From positions 558,001-622,000 of the forward strand of contig JAXGYK010000001.1 of the NCBI GenBank assembly GCA_040772305.1: DNA of 64,000 bases, in the 5' to 3' direction. Each line of letters starts with the position of its first letter. Positions within the stretch are counted from its first letter, which is position 1. Origin of the DNA: Mesolinea sp040772305. GTDB lineage: Bacteria; Chloroflexota; Anaerolineae; Anaerolineales; Anaerolineaceae. The notes beneath the pieces were generated by a model. The model did no database searches and was not told where the DNA came from. It saw only the letters and a list, made by a program, of their open reading frames with translations. Both the position numbers and the translations under genes were made by a program. Shown here piece by piece: positions 17,747 to 26,403 of the stretch.

Positions 17747-18121
17747 TAAAGTGGATTTGGCTTAGAAGTTCATCAAGCAAAACACCGATACTGTTATCCA
17801 AAAAAGCGTCCGATCTGTCTTCAGGAAGAAACTCGCCCATTAATTTGGCTGTAACTCTGAGGTCAAGGCCGCTCTTGTTTTCCATAAGTTCGTCCCTTCG
17901 TACAAGGGTATTTTAAAGATGGAAAGGTTAAACTGGCGGAGCAACTTATTATTCAGGAGTGAGTGCATTAAAAGAAAACTTAAGATTATCTCGCCTAGAA
18001 GCTATGTAATATTTGTGAATTAATGATATGCTTAAGGTAGTGTTTTTTTGTTATGATGGGATTACAGCCTGTTTGCGCAATAAAACTGTTGCCAAAAAAG
18101 AGTCCAAATACAGCTTTTCGA
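17747..18121. other. Gene-poor stretch with one possible small leftward frame
   Basis: A short minus-strand frame begins at 17885 (MENKSGLDLRVTAKLMGEFL) after an AAGGGA, and runs into the antisense of the ankyrin gene to stop at 17631. Its first 45 residues look protein-like (DNSIGVLLDELLSQ) but match nothing I recognise; it may be a truncated gene. The rest is AT-rich with nothing else identifiable. Confidence 0.25.
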
Positions 18122-18168
18122 TGAGACAATAGCATCCAATTGAGACAATAAGAATTCTTTTTTATACT
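18122..18168 (+). promoter_or_regulatory. Promoter and direct-repeat operator of the UTRA regulator
   Basis: TTGAGA (18140-18145), a 17-base spacer and TATACT (18163-18168) form a good vegetative promoter. TGAGACAATA occurs twice in direct orientation (18122-18131 and 18141-18150), spaced 19 bases, and the second copy overlaps the -35 element. A regulator binding both on the same face of the helix would block the promoter, so autoregulation by the next gene is likely. Confidence 0.55.
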
Positions 18169-18203
18169 CATGCGAAATTACCGGAAGGAATAAAGTAAAT
18201 ATC

Positions 18204-19016
18204 ATGGCAAGCTTGCATTTGGAGCCGATAGATTCTTCGAGCAAGATACCTTATTATCTGCAAATGAAGAACGCGCTTCTTGAGCACATCAAGAAGCAGA
18301 CCCTCCAGCCAGGGGATATCTTACCCAGCGAAGCCCAGTTAGGAAAACAGTTTAACGTAAGTCGTACAGTAGTTCGGCAAGCTCTGATGGAGCTGGAATA
18401 TGAAGGCCTGATTTACAAACGTAAGGGCAAGGGAGCCTTCATTAGTGAACCCAAGGTCAAAATGGGAGCCGCGCACCTGAGAACTGGCTTTACGCAAGAT
18501 ATCGCCAGCCAGGGCAGCGAAGTGCACACCGAACTGCTTTCCAGTAAGGTGGAGCTTGGTAAACCAGAAGTTCTGCGCATCCTGCACCTGCAAGAAGGTG
18601 ATGAGGTTTTTAATATCCAGCGGCGCAAGCTTATCAATAACCAAGCCTTAGTGATCATTACTAGCTACTTGCCTTTTCTTGCTTGTAAGACATTAGTCGA
18701 TGCCGACTTAACAAAGCCACTGAATAAGTTGCTGAAAACACTCTGCAAAATTAAGCTTAGCTTTGAAAACCAGAATATCGAAGCAGTTGCTGCCTCGGCA
18801 GACCAGGCCAGGCTCCTGGGCGTTAAATGCGGTAATCCATTATTAAAACTAAGCACGGTGAGTTACCGTGACGATAATACACCCCTGAAGTATTCCGTTT
18901 CCTATCATCGCGGCGATTGGGCGCTGATCCAAACCAGCCTGACGCGCATCAATAATGAACTGCCCAAGGAATTCGGTAGCGAGGATCAAAACCACGTTTT
19001 TTACACCATCGATTAG
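18204..19016 (+). CDS. GntR-family regulator with UTRA (HutC) ligand domain
   Basis: A 270-residue regulator. The N-terminal winged helix (about 12-85) has IPYYLQMKNALLEHI, PGDILPSEAQLGKQFNVSRT and LEYEGLIYKRKGKGAFI, typical of the HutC group. A UTRA domain (about 95-245) follows, which in relatives binds sugar phosphates or small metabolites. ATG at 18204 lies 10 bases after GGAAGGAATAAAG. The gene is followed after 90 bases by deoC in the same direction, so it may control deoxyribose or nucleoside catabolism. That link rests only on position. Confidence 0.85.
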   Translation: MASLHLEPIDSSSKIPYYLQMKNALLEHIKKQTLQPGDILPSEAQLGKQFNVSRTVVRQALMELEYEGLIYKRKGKGAFISEPKVKMGAAHLRTGFTQDIASQGSEVHTELLSSKVELGKPEVLRILHLQEGDEVFNIQRRKLINNQALVIITSYLPFLACKTLVDADLTKPLNKLLKTLCKIKLSFENQNIEAVAASADQARLLGVKCGNPLLKLSTVSYRDDNTPLKYSVSYHRGDWALIQTSLTRINNELPKEFGSEDQNHVFYTID

Positions 19017-19106
19017 GCTCTGTCCTTGGTCATCATAATTTGCTATGGCATAATAAGAAAGCTCACAAACTGTGCAGCTTTATGAGGTATTTCAGAGAGG
19101 AGAAAC

Positions 19107-19934
19107 ATGGCAATAAAATCAAACAATGTTGAGTTTTCACGTACTGTTCGATATGAAGGAAAGGAACTCACTTCTTATTTCAACCGGAAGGGCGAGGTTA
19201 AACGCGTAGAGCTGCGGGAAGTCCAGTCAGAGGCAAAGCCGGCTCAAAGCATCGCGGCAATTATCGATCATTCCCTGCTCAAGCCAGAATCGACTGAAGA
19301 ACAAGTTCGCAAAACCTGTGAAGACGCCCTGAAATACGGGTTTTTCTCTGTTTGTGTGAACCCTTTCTGGGTGCGCTATTGCGCCGATTTACTGAAGGGC
19401 AGCGATGTGATCGTGGGCTGCACGATCGGCTTCCCCCAAGGCGCCAACAAAACTTCCACCAAGGTTGCCGAAACAAAGCAGGCTATCAGGGATGGAGCCC
19501 GTGAAGTGGACATGGTCATGAATATTGGTGCCCTGAAAAGCGGTTATTTGGCAGATGTCCAAAGAGACATCCAGGAAGTAGTGCGCGCAGCCCATAAGCA
19601 TGGCGTTCCGGTGAAAGTGATTCTGGAAACCTGCCTGCTCAGCGATGACGAAAAAGTAACCGCCTGTCTGCTTGCCAAACAAGCCGGCGCTGATTTTGTA
19701 AAAACATCCACAGGCTTCAATAGCGGCGGCGCCACCGTAGAGGATGTTGCCCTCATGCGCCGTGTTGTTGGTGAAAAAATGGGTGTTAAGGCTTCCGGAG
19801 GCATGCACAGCTACGAACAGGCCCGTAAGATGGTTGAAGCCGGTGCAACTCGCATCGGAACCAGCAGTGGTGTGCGCATCGCGGATGAAGAAGCCGGTCA
19901 GGCTGTAGAAAAAGCGGAACCTGGCGCGTATTAG
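19107..19934 (+). CDS. deoC: Deoxyribose-phosphate aldolase
   Basis: The 275-residue enzyme cleaves 2-deoxyribose-5-phosphate to glyceraldehyde-3-phosphate and acetaldehyde, in nucleoside breakdown. The TIM-barrel markers are IIDHSLLKPESTEE (about 52-65), GCTIGFPQGANKTSTK, AREVDMVMNIGALKSG, KVILETCLL and the Schiff-base lysine in FVKTSTGF (about residue 194), ending with KASGGMHS and GATRIGTSSG. About 47 extra residues precede the barrel (MAIKSNNVEFSRTVRYEGKE and on), longer than usual bacterial DeoC. The Shine-Dalgarno GAGAGGAG stands before the ATG, which supports this start. A hairpin terminator follows. Confidence 0.93.
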   Translation: MAIKSNNVEFSRTVRYEGKELTSYFNRKGEVKRVELREVQSEAKPAQSIAAIIDHSLLKPESTEEQVRKTCEDALKYGFFSVCVNPFWVRYCADLLKGSDVIVGCTIGFPQGANKTSTKVAETKQAIRDGAREVDMVMNIGALKSGYLADVQRDIQEVVRAAHKHGVPVKVILETCLLSDDEKVTACLLAKQAGADFVKTSTGFNSGGATVEDVALMRRVVGEKMGVKASGGMHSYEQARKMVEAGATRIGTSSGVRIADEEAGQAVEKAEPGAY

Positions 19935-19962
19935 CCTGCATTTCCTGATTTAACTGGAGCAA

Positions 19963-19991
19963 AAGGAGGGTTTGTGATACTAACCCTCCTT
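19963..19991 (+). terminator. Hairpin terminator after deoC
   Basis: Arms AAGGAGGGTT (19963-19972) and AACCCTCCTT (19982-19991) pair perfectly around a 9-base loop. The T tract is short (TT then CATAGG), so efficiency is uncertain. Confidence 0.6.
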
Positions 19992-20075
19992 CATAGGTTG
20001 ATAGCACTGCTGGATTTACCAGTCAGCTGCCGGGCCGCACAGGTAGCACCCCCACTTATTTCACCCGTTGGATAA

Positions 20076-20222
20076 TCAGGCTTTGGGCATATCACGGCTA
20101 GCCAGGACGGCAATCCCCGTTCCCGCTACATTATCGATTACCACGCTTCCAGCCTTAATGGGAGCCTGCAGTTCTACTTGACGCAGTTCAGCCAGTACCT
20201 GGGGGATTAACCCCTTGGGCAC
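20076..20222 (-). pseudogene. Relic of a DUF1667-family protein (C-terminal end)
   Basis: On the minus strand about 48 codons read VPKGLIPQVLAELRQ, then VELQAPIKAGSVVIDNVAGT, then GIAVLASRDMPKA and a stop. This matches the conserved C-terminus of DUF1667 proteins (PIKxGDVIIxNVxGTGVxVVATR), small redox-associated partners of glycerol-3-phosphate dehydrogenase and FAD oxidoreductase operons. The frame is closed by a stop a few codons upstream and there is no start, so only a fragment remains. The rest of the gap 19992-20571 contains a possible rightward relic (FWKRPEDLSQTGKW around 20258) but nothing intact. Confidence 0.55.
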
Positions 20223-20521
20223 AGAGCATAGCCTATGCAGCTAGTTTGGCAGTCGGTTTTTGGAAGCGTCCCGAAGACCTGTCGCAAACTGGCAAATGGA
20301 TAAAACCTGGACCTCGCAGATGAAGCCCATCGAAAGGACTCGCCGCATTGCAGGCTGGAAAAAAACAATAACGCGCAGTTTCGACTGGGTAGAATCTGAA
20401 AAAAAGGGTTGATTCGCTTTTTACTGGCAAATCAAATCTTGCTTAAATCATTAAACGCCAAAAAAGTATAGATGCCTCTTGTTCCTTCATCTACAAGAGG
20501 AAGGCTATCTGTGTTACTCCC

Positions 20522-20566
20522 TTGACAAGTATAATGATATACGTATAGTTAAGCGCGCTTAACTAT
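20522..20566 (+). promoter_or_regulatory. Promoter and palindromic operator of the MarR-exporter operon
   Basis: TTGACA (20522-20527), a 16-base spacer and TATAGT (20544-20549) form a strong promoter. A perfect 22-base palindrome with half-site ATAGTTAAGCG spans 20545-20566, covering the -10 element and the predicted start of transcription and ending six bases before the ATG at 20572. This is a classic MarR arrangement, in which the repressor occupies its own promoter. The leader is only about 16 bases and has no Shine-Dalgarno sequence. Confidence 0.75.
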
Positions 20567-20571
20567 TAGCT

Positions 20572-21036
20572 ATGGACAAACCAAGATTTATTTCCAAAGA
20601 AAACCAGCAATGGTTTGAACATGCCGCACGCTGGTCATTGCAGCAGCAAAAAAAAGAAATGCAGCATTACAACCTTTCCCATGCCAAGCTGCATACGCTT
20701 TTTTATTTGTACTACAAACCCAATTCCCGGCTGATGGACCTGGCAAGGCACACCGACGTGAGCCGCGCAGCCGCAACACAGCTGGTAGATGGAATGGTTA
20801 ACCAAGGTCTCATCTCGCGTCAGACCGACCCACAGGATAAGCGCAAGAAAACGCTTGCGCTCACAGAAAAAGGCTTAAACCTCGTAGAAACCTTTAAGCA
20901 GAACCGCTTCCGCTGGCTGGAAATCCTGACTGCATCCTTTACTCCTGAAGAGGCTGAGCTTTTCGGCCGTCTTTCAGTCATGCTTAACCATAAGGTTCGG
21001 GAGCTATTCCCGGATACTGACCAAAATTCCGAATAG
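20572..21036 (+). CDS. MarR-family transcriptional regulator
   Basis: A 154-residue protein with the MarR winged helix in the middle (about 45-110): LMDLARHTDVSRAAATQL, GMVNQGLISRQTDPQDKRKK and LALTEKGLNLVETFKQ for the wing and the last helix. MarR repressors are released from DNA by small aromatic or toxic compounds. The operator palindrome sits over its promoter and ten bases separate its stop from the exporter pair, so it should control export of the inducing compound. Confidence 0.9.
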   Translation: MDKPRFISKENQQWFEHAARWSLQQQKKEMQHYNLSHAKLHTLFYLYYKPNSRLMDLARHTDVSRAAATQLVDGMVNQGLISRQTDPQDKRKKTLALTEKGLNLVETFKQNRFRWLEILTASFTPEEAELFGRLSVMLNHKVRELFPDTDQNSE

Positions 21037-21046
21037 AAACTAGACT

Positions 21047-23290
21047 ATGCGCAAACTAACGCCTTACATCTTTAAATATTGGCCTTACATGCTGGCAGCA
21101 ATTCTGCTGCTGGTGGTAATGACGCAGTCGGACCTTGCCCTTCCGGATTACCTGAGCCGCATCGTGAACATAGGCATCCAACAGAATGGCATCGATAATG
21201 CTGTGCCTGAAGTCATCAGCGAAGACACTCTGAAAGGCCTTGCCCTGGTAATGCCCCCGGATGATTACGCCAAGCTGGTCGCAAACTACACCGAGGTCAT
21301 CCCTGACACAGCCCAGGCTGAGCTTCTAAGCGAGCGCTTTACACAGCTGGGCACAGGCAAAACGTACCAGCTAAAAGCACTGACCGATGAAGAAATCGAC
21401 CAGATTGAAGCCATCTTGGGCAAGCCTCTGCTGGTTGTAGGCGGTGTTCAGCTCCTGCAGCGCGATCCGCAAATTGCAGAGCGGATGCTGGGCCCCGAAG
21501 CCCAGCTAAGGCTTGCTCAGCTACCGCCAGGCAGCGACATGCTGGCACTTCTGGCGGCAATGCCTGCCGAAGCACGCAACAAGGTTTTGCAGCCTGCACT
21601 CAACAACTTAAACACTCTGGACGGTAAAATTTTGCATCAACTGGTAGTACGTGCCGTTGTTGACGAATATGCCCGTCTGGGCATGGATATGCAAAAATCC
21701 CAAACCAACTTTATCCTGCGCACCGGTCTAGTGATGCTGGGTTTGGCGCTTCTGGCGGCATTTACCTCAGTCAGTGTCAGCCTGATGGCTTCGCTGGTTT
21801 CAGCCGGTGTAGCCCAGGATTTACGCTCAGCACTTTTTCGTAAGGTTGAATCTTTTTCTTCGGCAGAATTTAATACTTTCTCTACTGCCTCGCTGATCAC
21901 CCGCACAACCAACGATATCTCCCAGGTAGAACGGATGATGTTTATGCTTGTGCGCATGGCCTTTATGGCCCCCTTAATGGCAATTGGCGGCATTGTACGC
22001 GCCATCGGAAAAAGCCCCAATATGTGGTGGCTGATTGCCCTGGCATCCCTGTGCATCGTCATCATCATCACAATCAACTTTCGCATCACGCTGCCCAAGT
22101 TTAAACTGATGCAAACGCTTGTCGACAAACTCAATCGGGTCATGCGGGAAAACCTGAGCGGCATCCTGGTCGTGCGTGCTTTCAACAAGCAATCCTACGA
22201 AGAAAACCGCTTCGATGATGTTAATCGGGAAGTAACAGGCACACTGCGTTATGTAACACGGGCAATGGCCTCGATGTTCCCTATGGTCGACATTATCATG
22301 ACCTGTCTCAACGCAGTAATTATTTGGGTAGGGGCGCACGAGATTGCCAACGGTACGCTCGAAATTGGCAACATGATGGCCTTCCAACAGTACTCGATAC
22401 AGATCATGTTTGCTTTTGTTCAGCTCTCCATGCTCTTTGTCATCATCCCGCGTGCCGCCATCAGCGGTACCCGTATCGCCGAAGTCTTGGAAACCCCGCT
22501 TAGTATCCAGGATCCTGAAAAACCGCAAAATCTGCCTACGCCTGTTCGGGGACTTATTGAATTTGAAGACGTATGCTTCAAGTACCCCGGTGCTGAAGAA
22601 AACGTACTCAACCAAATCTCCTTTACGGCCCAACCGGGCGAAACAACTGCAATCATCGGCTCCACTGGCTCCGGAAAAAGCACTCTGGTAAACCTGGTAC
22701 CCCGTTTCTTTGACGTAAGCTGCGGTGAAGTACGCCTGGATGGCATTGATATTCGCAAGCTCCGGCAGAGCGAACTGCGGGACCAAATTGGTTACGTGCC
22801 CCAGCGTGCGCTCCTCTTCAGCGGAACCATCCAATCCAACCTTCAGGTTGGTAAGCCTGATGCAAGCGAGACGGAAATGAACCATGCTATCAGGATTGCT
22901 CAGGCAACCGATTTTGTCCTGGAAGAACCCGAAGGTCTGACCAGGGAAATTGCACAGGGGGGCAGCAATGTATCCGGTGGTCAAAAACAACGCTTGTCCA
23001 TCGCGCGGGCAATTGTAAAGAAACCGCCCATTTATATTTTTGACGACAGTTTTTCGGCTCTGGACTATAAAACCGATGCCGCCTTACGGCATGCGCTGGA
23101 AGAAGAAGCAGGCCATTCCACAGTTCTCATCGTTACTCAACGCGTAGCTACAGCACGCAATGCCGACCAAATCCTGGTCCTGGACAATGGTCGCCTGGTT
23201 GGGAAAGGCAGGCATACTGACCTGATGGGAAAATGCAAAACTTATAAAGAAATTGCAACCTCGCAATTAAGCAAACAGGAGCTTGCATGA
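21047..23290 (+). CDS. ABC exporter subunit A (membrane and ATPase fused; degenerate Walker B)
   Basis: A 747-residue half-transporter. After the first membrane helix there is an extracytoplasmic insert of about 180 residues (30-210) with an Ala/Leu/Glu-rich helical character, making it longer than usual half-transporters. The remaining helices follow (to about 490), then the nucleotide-binding domain with Walker A IIGSTGSGKST (near 538), signature NVSGGQKQR (near 640) and Walker B IYIFDDSFSALD (near 663). The catalytic Glu after Walker B is Asp, so this site cannot hydrolyse ATP normally. It pairs with subunit B, overlapping it by ATGA. Substrate is unknown; drug or lipid export under MarR control is likely. 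Confidence 0.9.
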   Translation: MRKLTPYIFKYWPYMLAAILLLVVMTQSDLALPDYLSRIVNIGIQQNGIDNAVPEVISEDTLKGLALVMPPDDYAKLVANYTEVIPDTAQAELLSERFTQLGTGKTYQLKALTDEEIDQIEAILGKPLLVVGGVQLLQRDPQIAERMLGPEAQLRLAQLPPGSDMLALLAAMPAEARNKVLQPALNNLNTLDGKILHQLVVRAVVDEYARLGMDMQKSQTNFILRTGLVMLGLALLAAFTSVSVSLMASLVSAGVAQDLRSALFRKVESFSSAEFNTFSTASLITRTTNDISQVERMMFMLVRMAFMAPLMAIGGIVRAIGKSPNMWWLIALASLCIVIIITINFRITLPKFKLMQTLVDKLNRVMRENLSGILVVRAFNKQSYEENRFDDVNREVTGTLRYVTRAMASMFPMVDIIMTCLNAVIIWVGAHEIANGTLEIGNMMAFQQYSIQIMFAFVQLSMLFVIIPRAAISGTRIAEVLETPLSIQDPEKPQNLPTPVRGLIEFEDVCFKYPGAEENVLNQISFTAQPGETTAIIGSTGSGKSTLVNLVPRFFDVSCGEVRLDGIDIRKLRQSELRDQIGYVPQRALLFSGTIQSNLQVGKPDASETEMNHAIRIAQATDFVLEEPEGLTREIAQGGSNVSGGQKQRLSIARAIVKKPPIYIFDDSFSALDYKTDAALRHALEEEAGHSTVLIVTQRVATARNADQILVLDNGRLVGKGRHTDLMGKCKTYKEIATSQLSKQELA

Positions 23291-25203
23291 GCGAGAATAG
23301 AAACAATAACGGACAAGAAAGCAATCTGGCACAACCCGTTGCGCGCAAAGGCCAAACAGCTCACGCCCGCGGACCAGCACAGCGCTTAATGCCTGGCGAA
23401 AAAGCAAAAAACTTTAAAGCCAGTATGCGTAAGCTCATCAGCTACCTGAGTAAATATCGTATCGCCCTCATTCTGGCAATCCTGCTGGCAACCATCAGTA
23501 TGATCCTAAGCATCCTGGGTCCAAAAACCCTGGGCATGGCTACTACCGAGCTTTACGCCGGAATTCAGCGTCAAATCGCCGGCGACCCAGGGGGTATCAA
23601 CTTTTCAGCTATTGCTCTCATCCTCACACGGGTTATCTTGCTGTACATCAGCTCGGGTTTCCTCAGTTTTATCCAAAGTCAGATTATGGTAAGCATCGCA
23701 ACCGATATTACCTACCGTTTCCGCCATGAAATCTCTCTTAAATTAAACCGTCTGCCCTTGCGCTTTTTCGACAGCATGACCCAGGGCGAGGTGCTTAGCC
23801 GGGTGACTAACGATGTAGATACCGTAAGCATGACACTCAACCAAAGCCTGTCGCAAATGGTTAACTCGCTGGTTGGTGTCATCGGCATCTTGATCATGAT
23901 GCTTACGATCAACCTCACCATGACGCTCATCGCACTGACGATCATCCCGCTTTCGATGCTGGTTATCCGGGTGGTGGTTAAAAACTCACAGCCTTTCTTC
24001 CGCAAGCAGCAGGAATACCTGGGGCATATCAACAGCCATATTGAAGAAATATATGGCGGGCACATTGTAGTAAAGGCCTTCAATGGCGAGTCAGCCAGTA
24101 TCGCGCAGTTTGAGACTCTCAATAAGACTCTTTTCAATACTGCCTGGAAGGCTCAGTGGCTCTCAACCATGATCATGCCCATCATGCGCTTTATCAGCAA
24201 TTTAGGATATGTAGCCGTGGCAATACTGGGTGGTAATCTGGTTATTCGCCGCCAGCTGGACTTAGGGAACATCCAGGCATTTATTCAATACATGCGTTCC
24301 TTCCAAAACCCAATCATGCAAATTGCCAACATATCGAATGTGCTGCAGCAAACTGCCGCAGCAGCAGAACGGGTTTTTGAGTTTCTGGAAGAGGAAGAGG
24401 AGGTGGCTGAAACCGCAACCAAAGCCAAACCTCATCCCGTTGACGGCTCCGTGAGTTTCAGGCATGTCCGCTTTGGGTACAACCCAGCCATCCCTGTAAT
24501 CAAGGACTTTTCACTGGAAGTAGAGCCCGGCCAAAAGATTGCCATTGTAGGACCAACCGGGGCAGGAAAAACCACCCTGGTAAAACTGCTGATGCGTTTC
24601 TATGAGCTCGACAGTGGTGAAATACTGGTCGATGGGATCAACATCAAAGACCTAAGCCGTCATGACCTGCGCAGTATGTTCGGCATGGTTTTGCAGGACA
24701 CCTGGCTATTTAATGGGAGCGTATGCGAGAACATCCGCTATGGCCGCGAGGATGCCAGTGACGGAGAGGTGGTTCAGGCTGCCGATCTTGCCTATGCAGA
24801 CCATTTTACCCGTACCCTTCCTGGAGCCTACAACTTCGAATTAAATGAAGAAGCAACGAATATTTCTTCAGGTCAAAAACAGCTGCTCACGATTGCGCGC
24901 GCAGTTCTGGCTGACCCTGCGATTCTCATCCTGGATGAAGCCACCAGTTCCGTTGACACCCGTACTGAAGTGCTGATCCAAAAAGCCATGGATAAGCTCA
25001 TGAAAGGCCGCACCAGCTTCATCATCGCGCATCGCCTGTCCACAATTCGCAACGCCGATCGTATTCTGGTTCTGAATGAGGGTGATATTGTGGAACAAGG
25101 AAACCATGATCAGCTGCTGCAGCAAAACGGTTTTTATGCTGAGCTCTACAACAGTCAGTTTGCGAAAGCAGTATCCGAGAGTCCTGTGCCAACAGCCGCA
25201 TAA
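23287..25203 (+). CDS. ABC exporter subunit B (catalytic Walker B, degenerate signature)
   Basis: A 638-residue half-transporter with a polar N-terminal stretch, six predicted membrane helices (about 45-340) and a nucleotide-binding domain: Walker A IVGPTGAGKTT (near 424), signature NISSGQKQL (near 525) and Walker B ILILDEATSSVD (near 549). It has the normal catalytic Glu but an altered signature (ISSGQ for LSGGQ). The altered signature and the Asp of subunit A belong to the same composite ATP site, so the pair forms a heterodimer with one dead and one active site, as in TM287/288 and TmrAB. The start is the ATG of the ATGA junction with subunit A. Confidence 0.9.
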   Translation: MSENRNNNGQESNLAQPVARKGQTAHARGPAQRLMPGEKAKNFKASMRKLISYLSKYRIALILAILLATISMILSILGPKTLGMATTELYAGIQRQIAGDPGGINFSAIALILTRVILLYISSGFLSFIQSQIMVSIATDITYRFRHEISLKLNRLPLRFFDSMTQGEVLSRVTNDVDTVSMTLNQSLSQMVNSLVGVIGILIMMLTINLTMTLIALTIIPLSMLVIRVVVKNSQPFFRKQQEYLGHINSHIEEIYGGHIVVKAFNGESASIAQFETLNKTLFNTAWKAQWLSTMIMPIMRFISNLGYVAVAILGGNLVIRRQLDLGNIQAFIQYMRSFQNPIMQIANISNVLQQTAAAAERVFEFLEEEEEVAETATKAKPHPVDGSVSFRHVRFGYNPAIPVIKDFSLEVEPGQKIAIVGPTGAGKTTLVKLLMRFYELDSGEILVDGINIKDLSRHDLRSMFGMVLQDTWLFNGSVCENIRYGREDASDGEVVQAADLAYADHFTRTLPGAYNFELNEEATNISSGQKQLLTIARAVLADPAILILDEATSSVDTRTEVLIQKAMDKLMKGRTSFIIAHRLSTIRNADRILVLNEGDIVEQGNHDQLLQQNGFYAELYNSQFAKAVSESPVPTAA

Positions 25204-25449
25204 GCCAGATATTAAACCTTCCTGATTTTCTGGTCTTGGTAAATTAATGCGGTTGTCCTTAGCGTTTACCGTTATGACTAGTTTATGCTTGCTATTATTC
25301 CACTTATTAGTTTCCCAATATTGCATGCCATCTTCTTAAAATTGTGGAAATATTTTTTAAGATTCGTTCTTTATGCAGCTATCAAATCTTTCTTTGTGTT
25401 ATATGTTTTTTCGCTTTCTTTTAACTTCTCATTAACCGATCTAATTTGA

Positions 25450-25455
25450 TACAAT
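25450..25455 (+). promoter_or_regulatory. Probable -10 element of a leaderless pfkB transcript
   Basis: TACAAT ends eight bases before the ATG at 25464, and no Shine-Dalgarno sequence lies between. No clear -35 is visible. The gap 25204-25449 before it holds nothing else I can identify. Confidence 0.4.
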
Positions 25456-25463
25456 TTATGCTA

Positions 25464-26402
25464 ATGATCACAACCCTCACCCCTAACCCCAGTGTAGATC
25501 GCACCCTAAAGGTCGAACGAATTCGTTTCAACGAGATTTTGCGTACAGATGATTCGCATATCGACTGGGGCGGCAAAGGTTTCAACGTTTCACGCGCCTT
25601 GCGTATATTGCGTGAAGAAAGCCGTGCGATCGCCTGGGTAGGCGGCAGCACAGGCAAGATGCTTGAAGACGGGCTGCAACGCCTGGGTGTGGATACTGAT
25701 TTCATTTGGATTGATGAAGAAACCCGCAGCAACATCGTGGCTTTGGAAAATACAGGGGAATGGTACATCCGCCTCAACGAAATTGGACCGCATGTACCCG
25801 CGGATGCACTCAATGAAATGTTTGATAAAGCGCGCCAGCTGGCAAAACCAAATACTATCTGGGTTGTAAGCGGATCGCTGCCGCAGGCCGTTCCAGATGA
25901 TTTTTATGCGCAATTAATTAGTTTACTCAATGAAAATGGTGTGCGGGTTTTCTTTGACGCCAATGGGGAGCCTTTGCGCCAGGGTTTATTACAAAGTCCT
26001 TTCCTGGTTAAGCCAGATATTGCTGAAGCCGAAGCCTACTTGGGCTTTCCGCTTAAAAATTATGACGATGCCAAACGGGCTGCCTTAGCCTTTTTACGTA
26101 CCGGGGTACAACATGTTGCACTCTCAGTGTCCGAGATTGGACTGCTGCTGGCCACACAAAACGAAATGGTGCTCGCCAAACCTCCGCGGATGTCCCAAAA
26201 AAACGTGACCATTGGCGGTGATGCTATCATGGCAGGTATGGTCTATGGCTTTGCTAAAGAAATGGACCTCTTTGAAATTGCCCGGCTGGGCGCTGCTTTT
26301 GGGGCTGCGACCGTCCAGAAAGGCTCAATCGCTTCGGTTACTCAGGCAAGCCTGGATGCCTTGCTAGGCAAAATAGAAGTTCGCCTGATTAATGTAATGT
26401 AG
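25464..26402 (+). CDS. PfkB-family sugar-phosphate kinase (1-phosphofructokinase-like)
   Basis: Starting at ATG 25464 the protein (312 residues) begins MITTLTPNPSVDRTLKVERI, the usual opening of 1-phosphofructokinase and tagatose-6-phosphate kinase. Sugar-binding WGGKGFNVSRAL (about 34-45) is present, and the anion-hole and catalytic Asp lie in IGGDAIMAGMVYG (about 250-262, in place of the usual GAGDxxxAG). It would add phosphate from ATP to fructose-1-phosphate or a related hexose phosphate in the cytoplasm. In-frame ATG and TTG codons a few residues upstream add nothing that matches the family. No PTS genes are seen nearby, so the sugar is uncertain. Confidence 0.85.
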   Translation: MITTLTPNPSVDRTLKVERIRFNEILRTDDSHIDWGGKGFNVSRALRILREESRAIAWVGGSTGKMLEDGLQRLGVDTDFIWIDEETRSNIVALENTGEWYIRLNEIGPHVPADALNEMFDKARQLAKPNTIWVVSGSLPQAVPDDFYAQLISLLNENGVRVFFDANGEPLRQGLLQSPFLVKPDIAEAEAYLGFPLKNYDDAKRAALAFLRTGVQHVALSVSEIGLLLATQNEMVLAKPPRMSQKNVTIGGDAIMAGMVYGFAKEMDLFEIARLGAAFGAATVQKGSIASVTQASLDALLGKIEVRLINVM

Positions 26403-26403
26403 C

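Noticed and set aside
20250..20430. Possible rightward relic with KPIERTRRIAGWKK and FWKRPEDLSQ segments in different frames
   Set aside because: The pieces are short, in different frames and interrupted by stops; a YdeI/OmdA resemblance is too weak to claim.
21974..22990. A 338-codon frame on the minus strand
   Set aside because: It is antisense to exporter subunit A, which has intact transporter motifs, and its own product matches nothing.
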